The position numbers were made by a program, and so were the translations under genes. 64,000 bases of DNA from Orobanche coerulescens (lineage: Eukaryota; Streptophyta; Magnoliopsida; Lamiales; Orobanchaceae), in assembly GCA_033398695.1 (NCBI GenBank), contig CM065805.1, forward strand, positions 166,695,787 through 166,759,786, in the 5' to 3' direction. Position 1 is the stretch's first letter; each line of letters begins with the position of its first letter. Below, in pieces: positions 1-11,092 of this stretch. The notes below the pieces were generated by a model that ran no database searches, had not been told where the DNA came from, and worked only from the letters and a program-made list of their open reading frames with translations.

Positions 1-184
1 TTGAAGATCCAACCACTTCGATCCGAAGAACACGAGTTAAATCGAGTATCCAAGCTTCCCAAATGAATGAAGATGATGAAAAATACACACTCAAATGATT
101 GATGATGGCAAAATCTCTCTCTCAACCCTTCTCTCGGATAAAGTTGGACAAAAGAAGAAATGAGGAAAAATGTCCCCACCAAAT

Positions 185-196
185 CCTTATATACTG
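185..196 (-). promoter_or_regulatory. TATA box of LTR L1
   Basis: The minus strand reads CAGTATATAAGG. It lies 7 bp downstream (in transcription sense) of the last palindrome of the cluster at 203-849. Transcription would start about 30 bp further left. Position and sequence fit a plant LTR core promoter; usage is inferred. Confidence 0.7.
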
Positions 197-202
197 CCGG
201 AA

Positions 203-849
203 GTTACGGCCGTAACTCGGCCCTCTTACGGCCGTAACATTCCAGGTCAACGGCCTTACGGCCGTAACCGGCCAACTTGTACGGCCGTAACTCGGCTTCG
301 TCCGAAAGCCTGCCGACAGACTTACGGCTGTAACCGCTCCTGAGTTACGGGCGTAACCCGCCTCCGTAAAAAACAACTGCCGACACCTTACGGCCGTACC
401 CGCACACCTTACGGGCGTAACACGGATGATACGGCCGTATTCGGCCGAACTTACGGGCGTAACCCGCCTTCGTCAAAACGACCAGGCATCCTGCCTGCAG
501 CGTACGGCCGTATCCCGCCAAGCCTTACGGCCGTACCTTCCTCGACTTACGGCCGTATGCCGCAACTCTTACGGCCGTAGGTCCCCCCTTGCCCGACAAC
601 ACCTGAAATTTACGAACACCACTTACGGCCGTATCCTCCCATTCTTACGACCGTAACTCACCTTCGGTCAAAAATGCCTGGGCAGCCTGCTGGACACGTA
701 CGGCCGTAACCGGCCAGCCTTACGGCCGTACCTGCTCAACTTACGGCCGTATTCCGAAACCTTACGGCCGTAAGTCCCGTTCGTCCAAAATGGCCTGAAA
801 CCAACGAACCCTTGTTACGGCCGTAACCCATAGACCTTACGGCCGTAAC
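203..849. repeat. Cluster of TTACGGCCGTAA palindromes in LTR promoter
   Basis: I count about 17 exact ACGGCCGT cores, most within TTACGGCCGTAA or TACGGCCGTA, plus about five copies with one changed base (for example ACGGGCGT, ACGACCGT). They are spaced some 20-60 bp apart over 650 bp, separated by unrelated C-rich spacer. Every copy has a symmetric CpG in each half-site. The cluster sits immediately upstream of the L1 TATA box, so it occupies the enhancer/promoter part of U3. Confidence 0.93.
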
Positions 850-2316
850 TCAATGCTGGCCAAGGTGAAAAATTCCGATAACTCCGATTCCTCGCTACGA
901 CTGATGAATGATCCGACATATCATACGAATGTGAAAGTGAACAAGTCTAACACAAGCCAAAGATGATACTCCCGTCTCGGTCTATAAACGGAGATGAAAT
1001 GACGATCGGTAACTGATATACGATTACAACATCTCAACAGTGAACGTAAATGAATGAATCATGAATGATGAGTGATTATTAATGAGTGAGAATTACTAAG
1101 TGACAATTACAGACTGATAATTACTGAATGAAAATGAATGAATTACAACTGGGTATTACAGTATATTACAGCGCCATGAGCCCCGCCGTGGGACCCACAA
1201 GTCTATTCATATGTGGAACTGTAAAACTTGACCGAGAAGGTCTAGATACAATGAAAAGAAGGATAATACAAATGGTATCCAAACCATAACCAATGTAACC
1301 ATATACATCACCACACAAATAAATACCTCGGAAACACAGTCCGGAACATCAAAGAAATTGAAATACAATACTCGAGTATTTAAAATCCATACCATTACAA
1401 CAACACTGGATGGAGGAATCCAAAAATATAACCGGAGACAAGACACAGTATCACACTTGCCCATCATCTTCATGCCAACCCGATACCTGCCTATCCGCTC
1501 TCCTGGAACCTGAAATACATAAAAAGTATTTCCCCCATAAATGGGTTAGCCGTCGAATAGATAGTGCAAGTATATCAACTATGAAATACAATACTCCTCG
1601 ACAATAAAGTAAATGTAATCGTCAATTCATCAATTCAAGACTAGTATTCCGGAATAACTAAATCTCATAGCATCACAACAATGCATACATGATCAACCGT
1701 GGAACCGCACCAGAGGCTACGGAACCCTCAGGGGACCCGTCGGCCCACCCCAGAGTGGTTAACACAAATTATCCGTGGAATCGCACCAGAGGCTACGAAA
1801 CCCTTGTTGGGTACCAAATCGGATATTTGCGCCGTTTTGTGCGGAAGCGTAAATAAATTGCCGAAAATAAATCACACAAGATTTATAGAGGTTCGGCTAT
1901 TAACGAAGCCTACTTCCTATCTCGATGTATCTTTTTCCTTAGGCTTAAGATCAAAACCTCTACCCCTCTCTTCTATCGGTCGAGGGATTACCGTTACAAG
2001 CTCGTCTTCTATCGGTCCGAGTAAAACCGTTTTTCCTTTTCTATTGGAAAAGGAATCAACCACTCTAGCTTTCTATCGGTACTAGATAAACCTCACTAAG
2101 ATAGCGATTGTGATTCTAACAATGCCGGATCCTTGATCCTAATAACACCGAATCAAATCGTATCTTTTCTTTTTCTCGCTCGTGTATAATGTTGAATGTA
2201 TAAACACTCAAATTAACAATATAAGTTCAATATTACAACAACAATGTAAGAATATGATTCTCAGATGAATATCTTGTTTGCTTGAAGTTGTTGTACTCAA
2301 ACAATACCATAGGAAT

Positions 2317-2328
2317 GGTATTTATAGG
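2317..2328 (-). promoter_or_regulatory. TATA box of gag-only Copia 3' LTR
   Basis: The minus strand reads CCTATAAATACC, a strong plant TATA box. It is about 40 bp downstream of the palindrome cluster. The same box recurs in the other LTR at 5560-5571. Confidence 0.75.
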
Positions 2329-2368
2329 CATTTCCCACAAACTAGCCGTTGCTGGCTGTTTTGACTTG

Positions 2369-2858
2369 CTAGCGTGCGCTAGCCTTCTTTTGTAGCGTGC
2401 GCTAGATCTTTCCAGTTTCAGTCCAGTACCTTCGTTTCTTCTTTAGCGTACGTTATGCCTTCTGCCTTACGTACGTAACCTTCTTGTATTAGCGTGCGTT
2501 AATAACACATTATAGCGTGCGCTAATACAATATATCCGTTGCATGGATTGTCAAAGTATCTGTTTGATGTGCTGACTTTGACTTGCTTGATTCAACATTC
2601 TGATTGACTTGATTCAAACTTCTTAGCGTGCGCTATTCGTACTTTTTAGCGTGCGCTAATGCTGACTTCATTGCATACGTTATTCTGTATTTGAATTCCT
2701 TCACAACGGTAACAAGACTTCGATAGCGTGCGTTAATGATAACGTGTAGCGTGCGCTATCTCATCAGCTGACTTCACTTCAGCTTACTTCGAACTCGGCT
2801 GATATGCAGATGACTCCTCGTTAGCGTGCGCTAACATATATGCCTTAGCGTGCGCTAA
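2369..2858. repeat. Cluster of TAGCGTGCGCTA / TTACGTACGTAA palindromes
   Basis: About a dozen copies of TAGCGTGCGCTA and its half-variants (TAGCGTACGTTA, TTAGCGTGCGTTA, CTTACGTACGTAAC) are spread over 490 bp in U3, upstream of the TATA box. The same core motifs occur in Gypsy LTRs at 6868-7210, 10582-11092, 13303-13667 and 25725-25924. Confidence 0.93.
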
Positions 2859-2992
2859 TGCAGTCCAGATTGTAACTTTTTGCGTCTTCGTCTGCTTCGT
2901 TGATTTGCTTCGCCTTGATGTTGTTTTGTTTGTTTAGCAACTTTAATCATCAAAACATAAATTAAATAATGTGTGGAATAAATATTCCAACA

Positions 2993-3010
2993 ATCTCCCC
3001 CTTTTTGATG
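2993..3010 (-). other. Polypurine tract of gag-only Copia
   Basis: The minus strand reads ATCAAAAAGGGGGAGAT directly before the 3' LTR start. It is the expected primer for plus-strand DNA synthesis and fixes the element's orientation. Confidence 0.85.
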
Positions 3011-3441
3011 ATTACAAAACAACCCTTGAATTGGATAATCTGTAAAAAATAATATATGTATATTTATACGAATCAAAGTTTTCGGCTTTGATCGTTTCGT
3101 TAGTTTCTCCAATTCTCTTTTCTTTTCGACATCTCCTTTATTCTTCAACTCCGTCGTTTTTCATTTTTCAACTCCCCCTATTTGTATGCTTTCTTTTTCT
3201 TTTCGACTTCTTCGATTTTTTTCATTTTTATCTCAATTCATCTCCTTCTTATTTTTATCTCAATTCATCTCATTCTCCCCCTTTTTGTCTTCATCAAAAA
3301 GTAAAAAAAATATAAAGGATACCAAATGAAATATAAATATGCATGATACCAATTTATGCATTAATAAGGGTATAAACTCCCCCTGAAAATATTATTTTCC
3401 CTCAAAAATATTCCTTCTCCCCCTTTGTAAAATATCATTTG
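3011..3441 (-). other. 3' untranslated part of gag-only Copia
   Basis: This T- and C-rich stretch (on the plus strand) between the gag stop and the PPT has several further CCCCCTTTTT-type runs that read as purine tracts on the minus strand. I see no conserved protein here; protease, integrase and RT, which would follow gag, are absent. Confidence 0.6.
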
Positions 3442-4986
3442 TCAAAATTTATTTTTGGGGATCCAACCTATAGTGGGTTTTTCTTTTGAAACGTAGACGA
3501 TATTTGAAATGTTTGTTCCTTTAGGAACCCAAATCTTTTTAATTTTTACCGTCCGTCTTGGGCTTTTGCAATTTGAAATGGGATGCCTGATTTTCATACA
3601 TTTTTCACATCGGGGTATTTTGAAATTGACGGATTCGTTTTTCGAACGTGATTTGAATCCTAACCCCTCTTTATTTAGAGTGTATTTTTGAACCGAGAGC
3701 ATATTTTCAAATTTCTCGTTTCCGAGAGAAAATTTCTTCGTTAAGTTCTTGAGCTCGGTTTGAATTTTAACAAGATCATTCTTTAAAATATTCTCGTTTT
3801 CAACGCATTTTGAATGATCGATCTCGACAAATTTTTCTTTTTCAAGTATTTTTGAATTTTCAATTTCCAAAGTTTTACATTTAGACTTGAGGGATTTAAT
3901 TTCATTTAAAGCATTTTGATAGTCCATATGTAATAATTCGAATGCTTCAAAAAGTTCGTCGTAAGAATTACTTACTTGGCTTTCGACGTCGCTATCGTCG
4001 AATGAACTCCGGGCCATGAGCGTGAGATTATTTTGTTCAAGAAAATCTTCATCGGGATCTTCGTCGCTCCATGTTGCGATTAGAACCTCCTTTTGCTTTA
4101 CTCGACAGTTCTTAGCAAAGTGGCCTGGTTTACCACATAATCGACAAGTATTGTCGAATTTCTTAGGTTCGCCCGCTTGGATGTCCTTCTTTCTCCGGTT
4201 TAATAAGTGTTGGAACTTATTAATATTTTTGGCATAATATGCCATTTCTTCGTCGCTATCGTCCACCGGAATTTCTTCTTTCTTTCTCGGCACCTTAGCC
4301 TTGAAGGCTATCGACTTTTCCTTCGGTTTTGGTTTGGCATTCCGAGATTTTAGAACAATCTCGTAGTTAATAAGAGAACCAACGAGAGCACTAAAATCGA
4401 GAGTGTTTAAATCTTTATATTCCATAATTGCCGTAACCGTACCGTCCCATTCTCGAGGTAGTGATCGAAGAATTTTCTTTACTTTCTCACTACTCGAAAG
4501 TGGTTTTCCGAAACATGCTAATCCATTAGTGATGACCGAGAATCGGTCGAGCATAATCGAGATGGATTCGTCGTCCTTCATTTGGAATAATTCATAATCG
4601 TGAAGGAGCATGTTTATCTTCGTCTCTTTGACTTGAGACGTACCTTCGTGTGTTACCTCAAGCATTTTCCAGATTTCTTTGGCACTATCACACGATGATA
4701 TCCGGTTGTGTTCTTCCGGATTTAAAGCACAATATAATAATTGCGTAGCTTTGCAATTATAATGGTCGCTTTTCCAATCCGCATCGTCATACTCTTCAAA
4801 AGTTTTGAGAGTTCCGTTTGAGTTCGTCGGGATTTTGGGACCAAGACAAATCACCTTCCAAAGTTCGATGTCGTAAGCTCGAATGAATATCGACATCTTC
4901 TTCTTCCAAGTCATGAAGTTCGCACCACCAAAAAATGGTGGTCGGTTGAGAGCAAGGCCTTCGGCTGGAGAGATTTGAAACGCCAT
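3442..4986 (-). CDS. gag: Copia Gag protein, intact, 514 aa
   Basis: This would be the nucleocapsid/capsid precursor that packages element RNA in virus-like particles. The frame is open from ATG at 4986 to a stop at 3442. The N-terminal ~230 residues are a typical plant Copia gag (UBN2/DUF4219-like, with W-KKKM near residue 27 and the motif RISSCDSAKEIW near 95-106). A CCHC zinc knuckle (CRLCGKPGHFAKNC) lies near residues 280-293, a long coiled-coil-like E/K/N-rich stretch follows at about 345-425, and a second CX2CX4HX4C knuckle (CEKCMKIRHPISNC) is at about 460-473. The frame ends in GWIPKNKF, about where protease begins in full Copia polyproteins, so pol seems to have been removed cleanly while gag stayed open. 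Retention of the frame suggests recent activity or selection on gag. Confidence 0.93.
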   Translation of the reverse strand: MAFQISPAEGLALNRPPFFGGANFMTWKKKMSIFIRAYDIELWKVICLGPKIPTNSNGTLKTFEEYDDADWKSDHYNCKATQLLYCALNPEEHNRISSCDSAKEIWKMLEVTHEGTSQVKETKINMLLHDYELFQMKDDESISIMLDRFSVITNGLACFGKPLSSSEKVKKILRSLPREWDGTVTAIMEYKDLNTLDFSALVGSLINYEIVLKSRNAKPKPKEKSIAFKAKVPRKKEEIPVDDSDEEMAYYAKNINKFQHLLNRRKKDIQAGEPKKFDNTCRLCGKPGHFAKNCRVKQKEVLIATWSDEDPDEDFLEQNNLTLMARSSFDDSDVESQVSNSYDELFEAFELLHMDYQNALNEIKSLKSKCKTLEIENSKILEKEKFVEIDHSKCVENENILKNDLVKIQTELKNLTKKFSLGNEKFENMLSVQKYTLNKEGLGFKSRSKNESVNFKIPRCEKCMKIRHPISNCKSPRRTVKIKKIWVPKGTNISNIVYVSKEKPTIGWIPKNKF

Positions 4987-5032
4987 TTTGGATCTTTTTC
5001 TCCTCGGATGTTAAGCTGCGTATTGGAGTACC

Positions 5033-5044
5033 GCTCTGATACCA
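5033..5044 (-). other. Primer-binding site (initiator tRNA-Met type)
   Basis: The minus strand reads TGGTATCAGAGC, 2 nt inside the 5' LTR. It is the usual PBS of plant Copia elements. Confidence 0.9.
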
Positions 5045-5559
5045 ATTGCTGGGTACCAAATCGGATATTTGCGCCGTTTTGTGCGGAAGCGTAACTAAAT
5101 TGCCGAAAATAAATCACACAAGGATTTATAGAGGTTCGGATATTAACGAAGCCTACGTCCTCTCTCGATGTATCTTTTTCCTTAGGCTTAAGATCAAAAT
5201 CTCTACGCCTCTCTTCTATCGGTCGAGGGATTACCGTTACAAGCTCGTCTTCTATCGGTCCGAGTAAAACCGTTTTTCCTTTTCTATTGGATAAGGAATC
5301 AACCACTCTAACTTTCTATCGGTACTAGATAAACCTCACTAAGATAACGATTGTGATTCTAACAATGCCGGATCCTTGATCCTAATAACACCGAATCAAA
5401 TCGTATCTTTTCTTTTTCTCGCTCGTGTATAATGTTGAATGTATAAACACTCAAATTAACAATATAAGCTCAATATTACAACAACAATGTAAGAACATGA
5501 TTCTCAGATGAATATATTGTTTTCTTGAAGTTGTTGTACTCAAACAATACCATAGGAAT

Positions 5560-5571
5560 GGTATTTATAGG
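5560..5571 (-). promoter_or_regulatory. TATA box of gag-only Copia 5' LTR
   Basis: The minus strand reads CCTATAAATACC, identical to the 3' LTR copy. It would drive the gag transcript. Confidence 0.75.
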
Positions 5572-5610
5572 CATTTCCCACAAACTAGCCGTTGCTGGCT
5601 GTTTTGACTT

Positions 5611-6098
5611 GCTAGCGTGTGCTAGCCTTCTTTTGTAGCGTGCGCTAGATCTTTCCATTTGATCCGGTAACCCGTTTCTTCTTTAGCGTACGTTATGCCT
5701 TCTGCCTTACGTACGTAACCTTCTTGTATTAGCGTGCGTTAATAACACATTGTAGCGTGCGCTAATACAATATATCCATTGCATGGATTGTCAAAGTATC
5801 CGTTTGATGTGCTGACTTTGACTTGCTTTTCCCAACGTTCTGATTGACTTGATTCAAACTTCTTAGCGTGCGGTATTCATACTTTGTAGCGTGCGCTAAT
5901 GCTGACTTCATTGCATACGTTATTCTGTATTTGAATTCCTTCACAACGGTAACAAGACTTCGATAGCGTGCGTTAATGATAACGTGTAGCGTGCGCTATC
6001 TCATCAGCTGACTTCACTTCAGCTTACTTCGAACTCGTCTGATATACAGATGACTCCTCGTTAGCGTGCGCTAACATATATGCCTTAGCGTGCGCTAA
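5611..6098. repeat. TAGCGTGCGCTA palindrome cluster, 5' LTR copy
   Basis: The order and spacing of palindromes match the cluster at 2369-2858. A few copies differ by one base (for example TAGCGTGTGCTA at 5612), as expected of paired LTRs. Confidence 0.92.
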
Positions 6099-6846
6099 TG
6101 CAGTCCAGATTGCAACTTTTTGCGTCTTCGTCTGCTTCGTTGATTTGCTTCGCCTTGATGTTGTTTTGTTTGTTTAGCAACTTTAATCATCAAAACATAA
6201 ATTAAATAATGTGTGGAATAAATATTCCAACAACCCTCTGGGGACCTGTCGGCCCGCCCCAGAGTGGATATAAACAATCATACCATTTATATATCTTACT
6301 TTCAAAGTCGAAAACGTATAATCATAAATATATAGTTGCCTTTAAGACATCGAGAAATCAAACGGAAAAGAGTATGAGTTCGGTAGGTCGAAGAATGCAC
6401 TTCCGGTACCTAAACGATTCATAAGGGATATGATAATCAATAATCCATACTCATAATTCACGAAGAAACTCCCGAAACCCGTCTACGATTCACGAAAATA
6501 CAATGGTAAACAACTAGAGGTTGTAAAATCACCCAAACCCTCACAAGTCCGAACACGGCACAAACCAATCCGTAAAATCATAGGAAAAGCATGTATACGG
6601 GGTAGATATATCATAATCTCATGATTCTCATGCCTCAAACCGGATAAATCAAACGAATCTAAGAAAAACCCAAAAATTCCCAAAAATAGGGTTCTAAGGA
6701 TTTTTACATTGATTTGGAAGATAGAATGGATTAGATGTTGTATCTGAAGAAAGATCGCTTCCAAACTCCCCGAATCGCCCAAACCCGCTGCTCCCGATCG
6801 GAAATGTAAGAAGAATGTGAAAAATGACGAAATGGAAGTCAACTGT

Positions 6847-6859
6847 CCATTATATACTC
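6847..6859 (-). promoter_or_regulatory. TATA box of element A 3' LTR
   Basis: The minus strand reads GAGTATATAATGG, about 8 bp downstream of the nearest palindrome (6868). The same box is at 13283-13295 in the 5' LTR. Confidence 0.72.
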
Positions 6860-6867
6860 GCCCAGTC

Positions 6868-7210
6868 TAGCGCACGCTATGCCTAAATATTAGCATGCGC
6901 TAACGGGTCACTCAGTAGTCCAGTGGCTACTGTCCGCAGACGTTAGCGCACGCTACTCAACATCCTTAGCGTGCGCTAACTGGTGTCCTGCCAAAGTCCC
7001 AGTTCACTGACTCATCCCGATAGCATGCGTTAGCATTGTGCACTAGCGCGCGCTATGCAACACATATAGCGTGCGATACCTGCTAGTCCAGAAAGTCTGA
7101 AACCTCACTACCTCTGCCGACTCAGTCCGTTAGCGCGCGCTAAGGCTCAAACCTAGCGTGCGCTACTCACGCAGAATTAGCGTGCGTTAGCATAGGCCTA
7201 GCGTGCGCTA
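6868..7210. repeat. TAGCGTGCGCTA palindrome cluster in element A 3' LTR
   Basis: About eleven copies of TAGCG(T/C)(G/A)CGCTA-type palindromes lie in 340 bp, including TAGCGCGCGCTA variants. Spacers are unrelated sequence. The cluster lies directly upstream of the TATA box in U3. Confidence 0.92.
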
Positions 7211-7375
7211 ACTCCCTGATCCAGAACACTTTCGAAAGGTCTAAACAGCACGATCATGATCCAAACAAGGCATGAAACTCTAGATCAACGCCGACATCAT
7301 CACAAAGAGTTTACAGAGCGACAAAACAGGAAGAACGGTAAGGTCAAACAGTCAATAAAAAGTATGGGTATTACA

Positions 7376-7393
7376 TTCTCCCCCTCTAAATAG
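7376..7393 (-). other. Polypurine tract of element A
   Basis: The minus strand reads CTATTTAGAGGGGGAGAA directly before the LTR start TGTAATACCC at 7375. It is preceded by an inverted repeat (GTTTCGGGACGAAAC on the minus strand) that recurs at the same place in G1 and, slightly altered, in G2. Confidence 0.85.
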
Positions 7394-7755
7394 AAGTTTC
7401 GTCCCGAAACTTAAGAAATAAAAAGTTCGGGGTACTCCGATCGCATATTCTCTTCCGTGTCCCAAGTCACCTCCTCGACTCCATGTCTAAGCGGGATGGT
7501 TTTGTGCCGATGCTGCTTCTCACGATGTTCAAGAATCTTAGGTAACATCCTTGGTTCCGTAAATCTCACTATAGTAAAAAACATGACTTGGATCCGGCAT
7601 ATGCATTCTCAACTGAGAAACCTGACAAACGATATGAACAAGACCCAACACAGGGGGGCAACGACAAGCGATAAGCTAAGTCTCCAACCCTGGAGTAGGA
7701 CATGGTCTCCAAAATCGAATTCCAAAGGTCGACGATGAGTATCGGTATACGATTG
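7394..7755 (-). pseudogene. 3' remnant of chromovirus pol (integrase C-terminus and chromodomain)
   Basis: Minus-strand translation gives fragments in different frames that align by eye with the G1 and G2 proteins: SYTDTHRRPLEFDFGDHVLL (integrase C-terminal beta-barrel region), then HRHKTIPL...RHGVEEVTWDTEENM and YPELF (chromodomain). The stretch between KTIPL and RHG has lost several residues. Upstream similarity stops near 7755, where unrelated sequence begins. This remnant identifies element A as a chromovirus. Confidence 0.75.
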
Positions 7756-10563
7756 ATATGTTGAAGGGCATCTCAAAATACAAAAAGAACTCAACTACAA
7801 TTGTCTGTACTGTATTCAATAATACCAAGAATTCTCAAAACATTATCATAACTTATAAGTGTAGCATGAACTATCTGTGCCAAATCCTGTCCATCGGATT
7901 GTACCGATAAAGCTCAATATGGATAAAAACCAATAACACACAAAACAATGACAACAAGTCCCGAAACACTGATGTACAATCCGAACGCTCACACTGTCAA
8001 TAACAATGATCAACCCATGAACCAACCGAGAATATAATCGACATGATAAACTCCAATGCTATCAGCGAAAGATCCAGATTAATCGAGAATACCATCAACA
8101 TGATAACCTCCAACACGATCAATAAGGGACCAACAACGACCGAGAGTACCATCAACAAGGTAAGTCTAAACGATCATCAATAATGGATCTTAAAGAAATA
8201 ACCCCGACTGTCGAACAAACCCATCAGGCGTATGAACAACCAGTCGCAAACAGTCAAACATATCCAATACAACATGGACTATGAACGAACATAATAATAA
8301 GGCTGAAGAGGGACATCACAGTACGCCCGATCCGGAAATATGTCCGTGCACATGTCCACCCCGTATACAGAATCCAGAATATGCGTGGAACAATGTACCT
8401 AATTAGCCTCACGAACTACGTCCCGTGTGCACGGTCCAATGCGGAAACATCCACGCATGACCATCGTGTGCCTGGATAAAAATCCTACACATAACCAATC
8501 GGCACGCAGATATGATTCCAGATACATCACGATGCAACATGACAACGAAACTCAAAGGATAACACATCCAATACGGATCATACGACTCACCAAAGTGAAC
8601 GATGATACATGAATAATGAAAGATCAACACGACCAACAATATCCAACACAACCATCCTGGGACCACAATCCCTAAGGACCGATTAACACGAACAACAATA
8701 TGGAAATTCTCAACCCTCAATGATCACAAAATTACCGAGTTCACAAGAATGATAGTGTGCTGCCTTGAGTCGACCAACACGACAATAATAACTCTCGGAT
8801 GGGGGCCGTCTTCGGCGATCCCAATTCAATACCTCAATTGCCTTAGAATGGCCAATCGATAATGATACAACGGATGTGAATTATCTTCGATAATTCCAAT
8901 TCAATACACCAATTGCCTTAGAACGGCCAATTGATAACAACAATACAACGGATGTCTCGGCACCTTTAATCAGTTACCGATAACGAAGATGATAATCAAA
9001 TACATCAATGTCTTCAATCGGCCAATACAACAGCAGCAGAAAAACACTGATATCAATAACGACGATTCACAACAATATTCCAATGGAACATCAATCAACA
9101 ATAACAATCGATACGTCGATACCGCGAACCGGCTATCGACAACAATATAACCAACAAGTATCGTAATGCCCTGAACCAGCCATTTACGAACAACAATAAC
9201 ATTTGGCATAACTTGCCGAAGGATATCGTATCAAACAATCCCCTGATATCAACAAAATCATAAAGAGACCAAGTCTCGAAATGATACACACATTCAAACA
9301 CATACATGATAACATCAATCTCATTGACTAGTACAAGTATAAAACTTGCCTAGATATCAATACCACGAACTGTTACCAATTCAGTTGCTTTTGTCTACGA
9401 GTTCCTTAGTCCCGACCAAAGTAATCTACGAACTCTTCAATCTCAAACGCAACATAACAGTCATAATCCACGATCAAACATCACAACTTATTGTAAAAAG
9501 AAGGATTAATAATCAACAAGTTCGATGAAGATCAATATCAATACAACCAGGCCACAAACTCATTGGTTCCACAATATCTCGATTAAACACAGTTTGAACC
9601 ATCCAACTCAGACCCTCACGAATCCATGTCCACAATACGATCCGAAATCCGATGATCATATCAGCAACCAATTCGAACCAATAATAAGGGTCTAAATGTT
9701 ATCGATTCCAAATTCGATTCTTAAATGCGAATTGACAAGATTCCTTCTCGTAAATCCATTGTTAAAATTTACCTATGTCAATTCGAATCATCCAATTAGT
9801 TCAATATAATAGATAATCATATTAAAAGGTTATCAAACAATCCAATCATTCGACTTAAACCTTTGTTCCATACGTATGGGCTTCCAAATTCAGGGATGAA
9901 TAATAGTCTCAACAAACTCGTAATTATATTTGTATCCCTATATGAATATGATTTCAAAACACATAATTTAGCCCTAGATATGAATATTCCATATTCATAT
10001 TCAAAGCACCAAACACTTTTTATAAATATTCATCATCTCGTATAATTCAGGAGTCCCTCAAACATGTGGATTAATCCGCAATCACGTCCATAATCGACCA
10101 AACGACATAATTCGATGTTCTAACATCTAAGCCTACATATAACTCATAATCTAAGACATATATCATCATAATATCAAGAATCACAACAATACTGCCAAGG
10201 ACAACATGATTCCCTGACCATGTTCATGACAATATAACATAACCTAACATATAAGTCATCATGTCATTATCTTCTTCAACAAACTTCCCGTTTAATACCA
10301 AGAATCATCATTTAAAATGAACCACTATCAAAGGGACACGAGAGTTACCTTGAATAGACAAATCAAGAAGAAGAACCATTGAACTCCATTCCAAGAATCA
10401 TGAATAACTTCAAGAACAAGGCTTTAATCCATGCTCTCCATCTTAATCTTGTTAAAGACCATCATCTCAGAGTGTTTGGGAACCTCAAATACCTCCCAAA
10501 GCTCTCTCTATCAATTGAAGGAAAGAGAATGGACAAAATGCCGCTCAGCACCCATCTGTCCCC

Positions 10564-10573
10564 TTTTATAAAA
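10564..10573 (-). promoter_or_regulatory. TATA box of LTR E
   Basis: The minus strand reads TTTTATAAAAGGGG. The first palindrome (10582) is 8 bp upstream of it. Confidence 0.7.
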
Positions 10574-10581
10574 CACATTAC

Positions 10582-11092
10582 TAGCGTGCGCTATCCTTCC
10601 TCGATGGCGTGCGTTATCGGGCAGTCCAGGGGCTACTGTATTGCTTCGCACATTATCTAACGTACGTAATGCCCATGTATTAGCGTACGCAAACCGGTGT
10701 GGACTTGCTACAGTGAAAAGCTTAGTAGCGTGCGCTATTCCTCGACCTTAGCGCACGCTAATCGTCGTTGACCCAACAATCCGTACCTTCCCAGAAGATG
10801 CCTGGGTCCTACACGCCGAAAGCAACCAATAAAGCCAAGATTCCCTGTTGACAATATGAACTTAGTGTGCGCTACCAACATGCATTAGCGTGCGCTATTC
10901 GCCGATAATAAATAGTCTGGGTCTACCTGTCGACCACCTTCCGGACCTTATCCAGAATACCTTACGTACGTTAGGGGCCCTCCTTAGCGTACGTAACTCA
11001 AACCTCTTAGCGTGCGCTAAGTATGCACCGTGGCGTACGCTAAGTATATATATCTTAGCGTGTGCTAGGCATACCTTGTAGCGTGCGCTAAC
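10582..11092. repeat. Mixed TAGCGTGCGCTA and TTACGTACGTTA palindromes in LTR E
   Basis: About a dozen palindromic units span 510 bp. Both the GCGTGCGC core (for example 10582, 11079) and the ACGTACGT core (for example near 10655 and 10963) occur in the same cluster. E therefore links the motif sets of elements A and G1. Confidence 0.9.

Larger units (their letters stand above)
1..1160 (-). repeat. Partial chromovirus-type LTR (L1)
   Basis: On the minus strand this LTR starts at 1160 with TGTAATACCCAG and runs off the left edge. Its first ~100 bp closely match the start of the G2 LTR (59644 downward), including the stretch with repeated GAATGA and ATTACAGACTGATAATTACTG, so L1 and G2 are sister families. 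It abuts element A's LTR 24 bp inside that LTR's end, with GTATA at the junction, which marks L1 as an insertion into A. No PPT or PBS lies on the right side, so this is the outer end of a 5' LTR or a solo LTR. The right boundary is clear; the rest is off-window. Confidence 0.85.
1805..2992 (-). repeat. 3' LTR of the gag-only Copia element
   Basis: It begins TGTTGGAATATT on the minus strand at 2992 and ends at 1805, with TGTTGG...CCAACA inverted termini. It matches the 5047-6232 copy nearly base for base apart from scattered substitutions and one altered stretch near 2410-2440. It carries the palindrome cluster and a TATA box. Confidence 0.92.
1805..6232 (-). mobile_element. Gag-only non-autonomous Copia element (TR-GAG type)
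   Basis: This is a complete element with two near-identical ~1.19-kb LTRs, PBS, one intact gag frame and PPT, flanked by the 5-bp TSD ACCCT (1800-1804 and 6233-6237). The empty site is visible in element A's other LTR near 12630. The ~2.05-kb interior has no integrase, RT or RNase H. The gag type and the PPT context (ATCAAAAAGGGGGAGAT on the minus strand) suggest the Sirevirus/Maximus side of Copia; that lineage call is inference. It would need pol proteins from an autonomous relative. Confidence 0.92.
5047..6232 (-). repeat. 5' LTR of the gag-only Copia element
   Basis: The LTR runs on the minus strand from TGTTGGAATATT at 6232 to CCCAGCA at 5047. It is bounded outside by the TSD ACCCT at 6233-6237. 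One terminal base differs from the other LTR (TGCTGG instead of TGTTGG at the inner end). Confidence 0.92.
1161..7375 (-). repeat. 3' LTR of element A, split by a Copia insertion
   Basis: The LTR pieces are 1161-1804 and 6233-7375. Joined around the Copia insertion they are colinear with the 5' LTR at 11974-13828, including the block with GAGGCTACGAAACCCT at the insertion point. The minus-strand start is TGTAATACCC at 7375, directly next to the PPT. The last 24 bp toward the far end are separated off by the L1 insertion and lie beyond the window. Confidence 0.88.

Noticed and set aside
203..849. Regularly spaced repeats as a CRISPR array
   Set aside because: Units are 12-bp palindromes with irregular spacing in plant LTR DNA next to a TATA box; no cas gene and no constant repeat length.
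8400..8720. Short frames in 8409-8720 and 8970-9310 as genes within LTR E
   Set aside because: No motif, no start context, and the region aligns in part with the non-coding G2 LTR.
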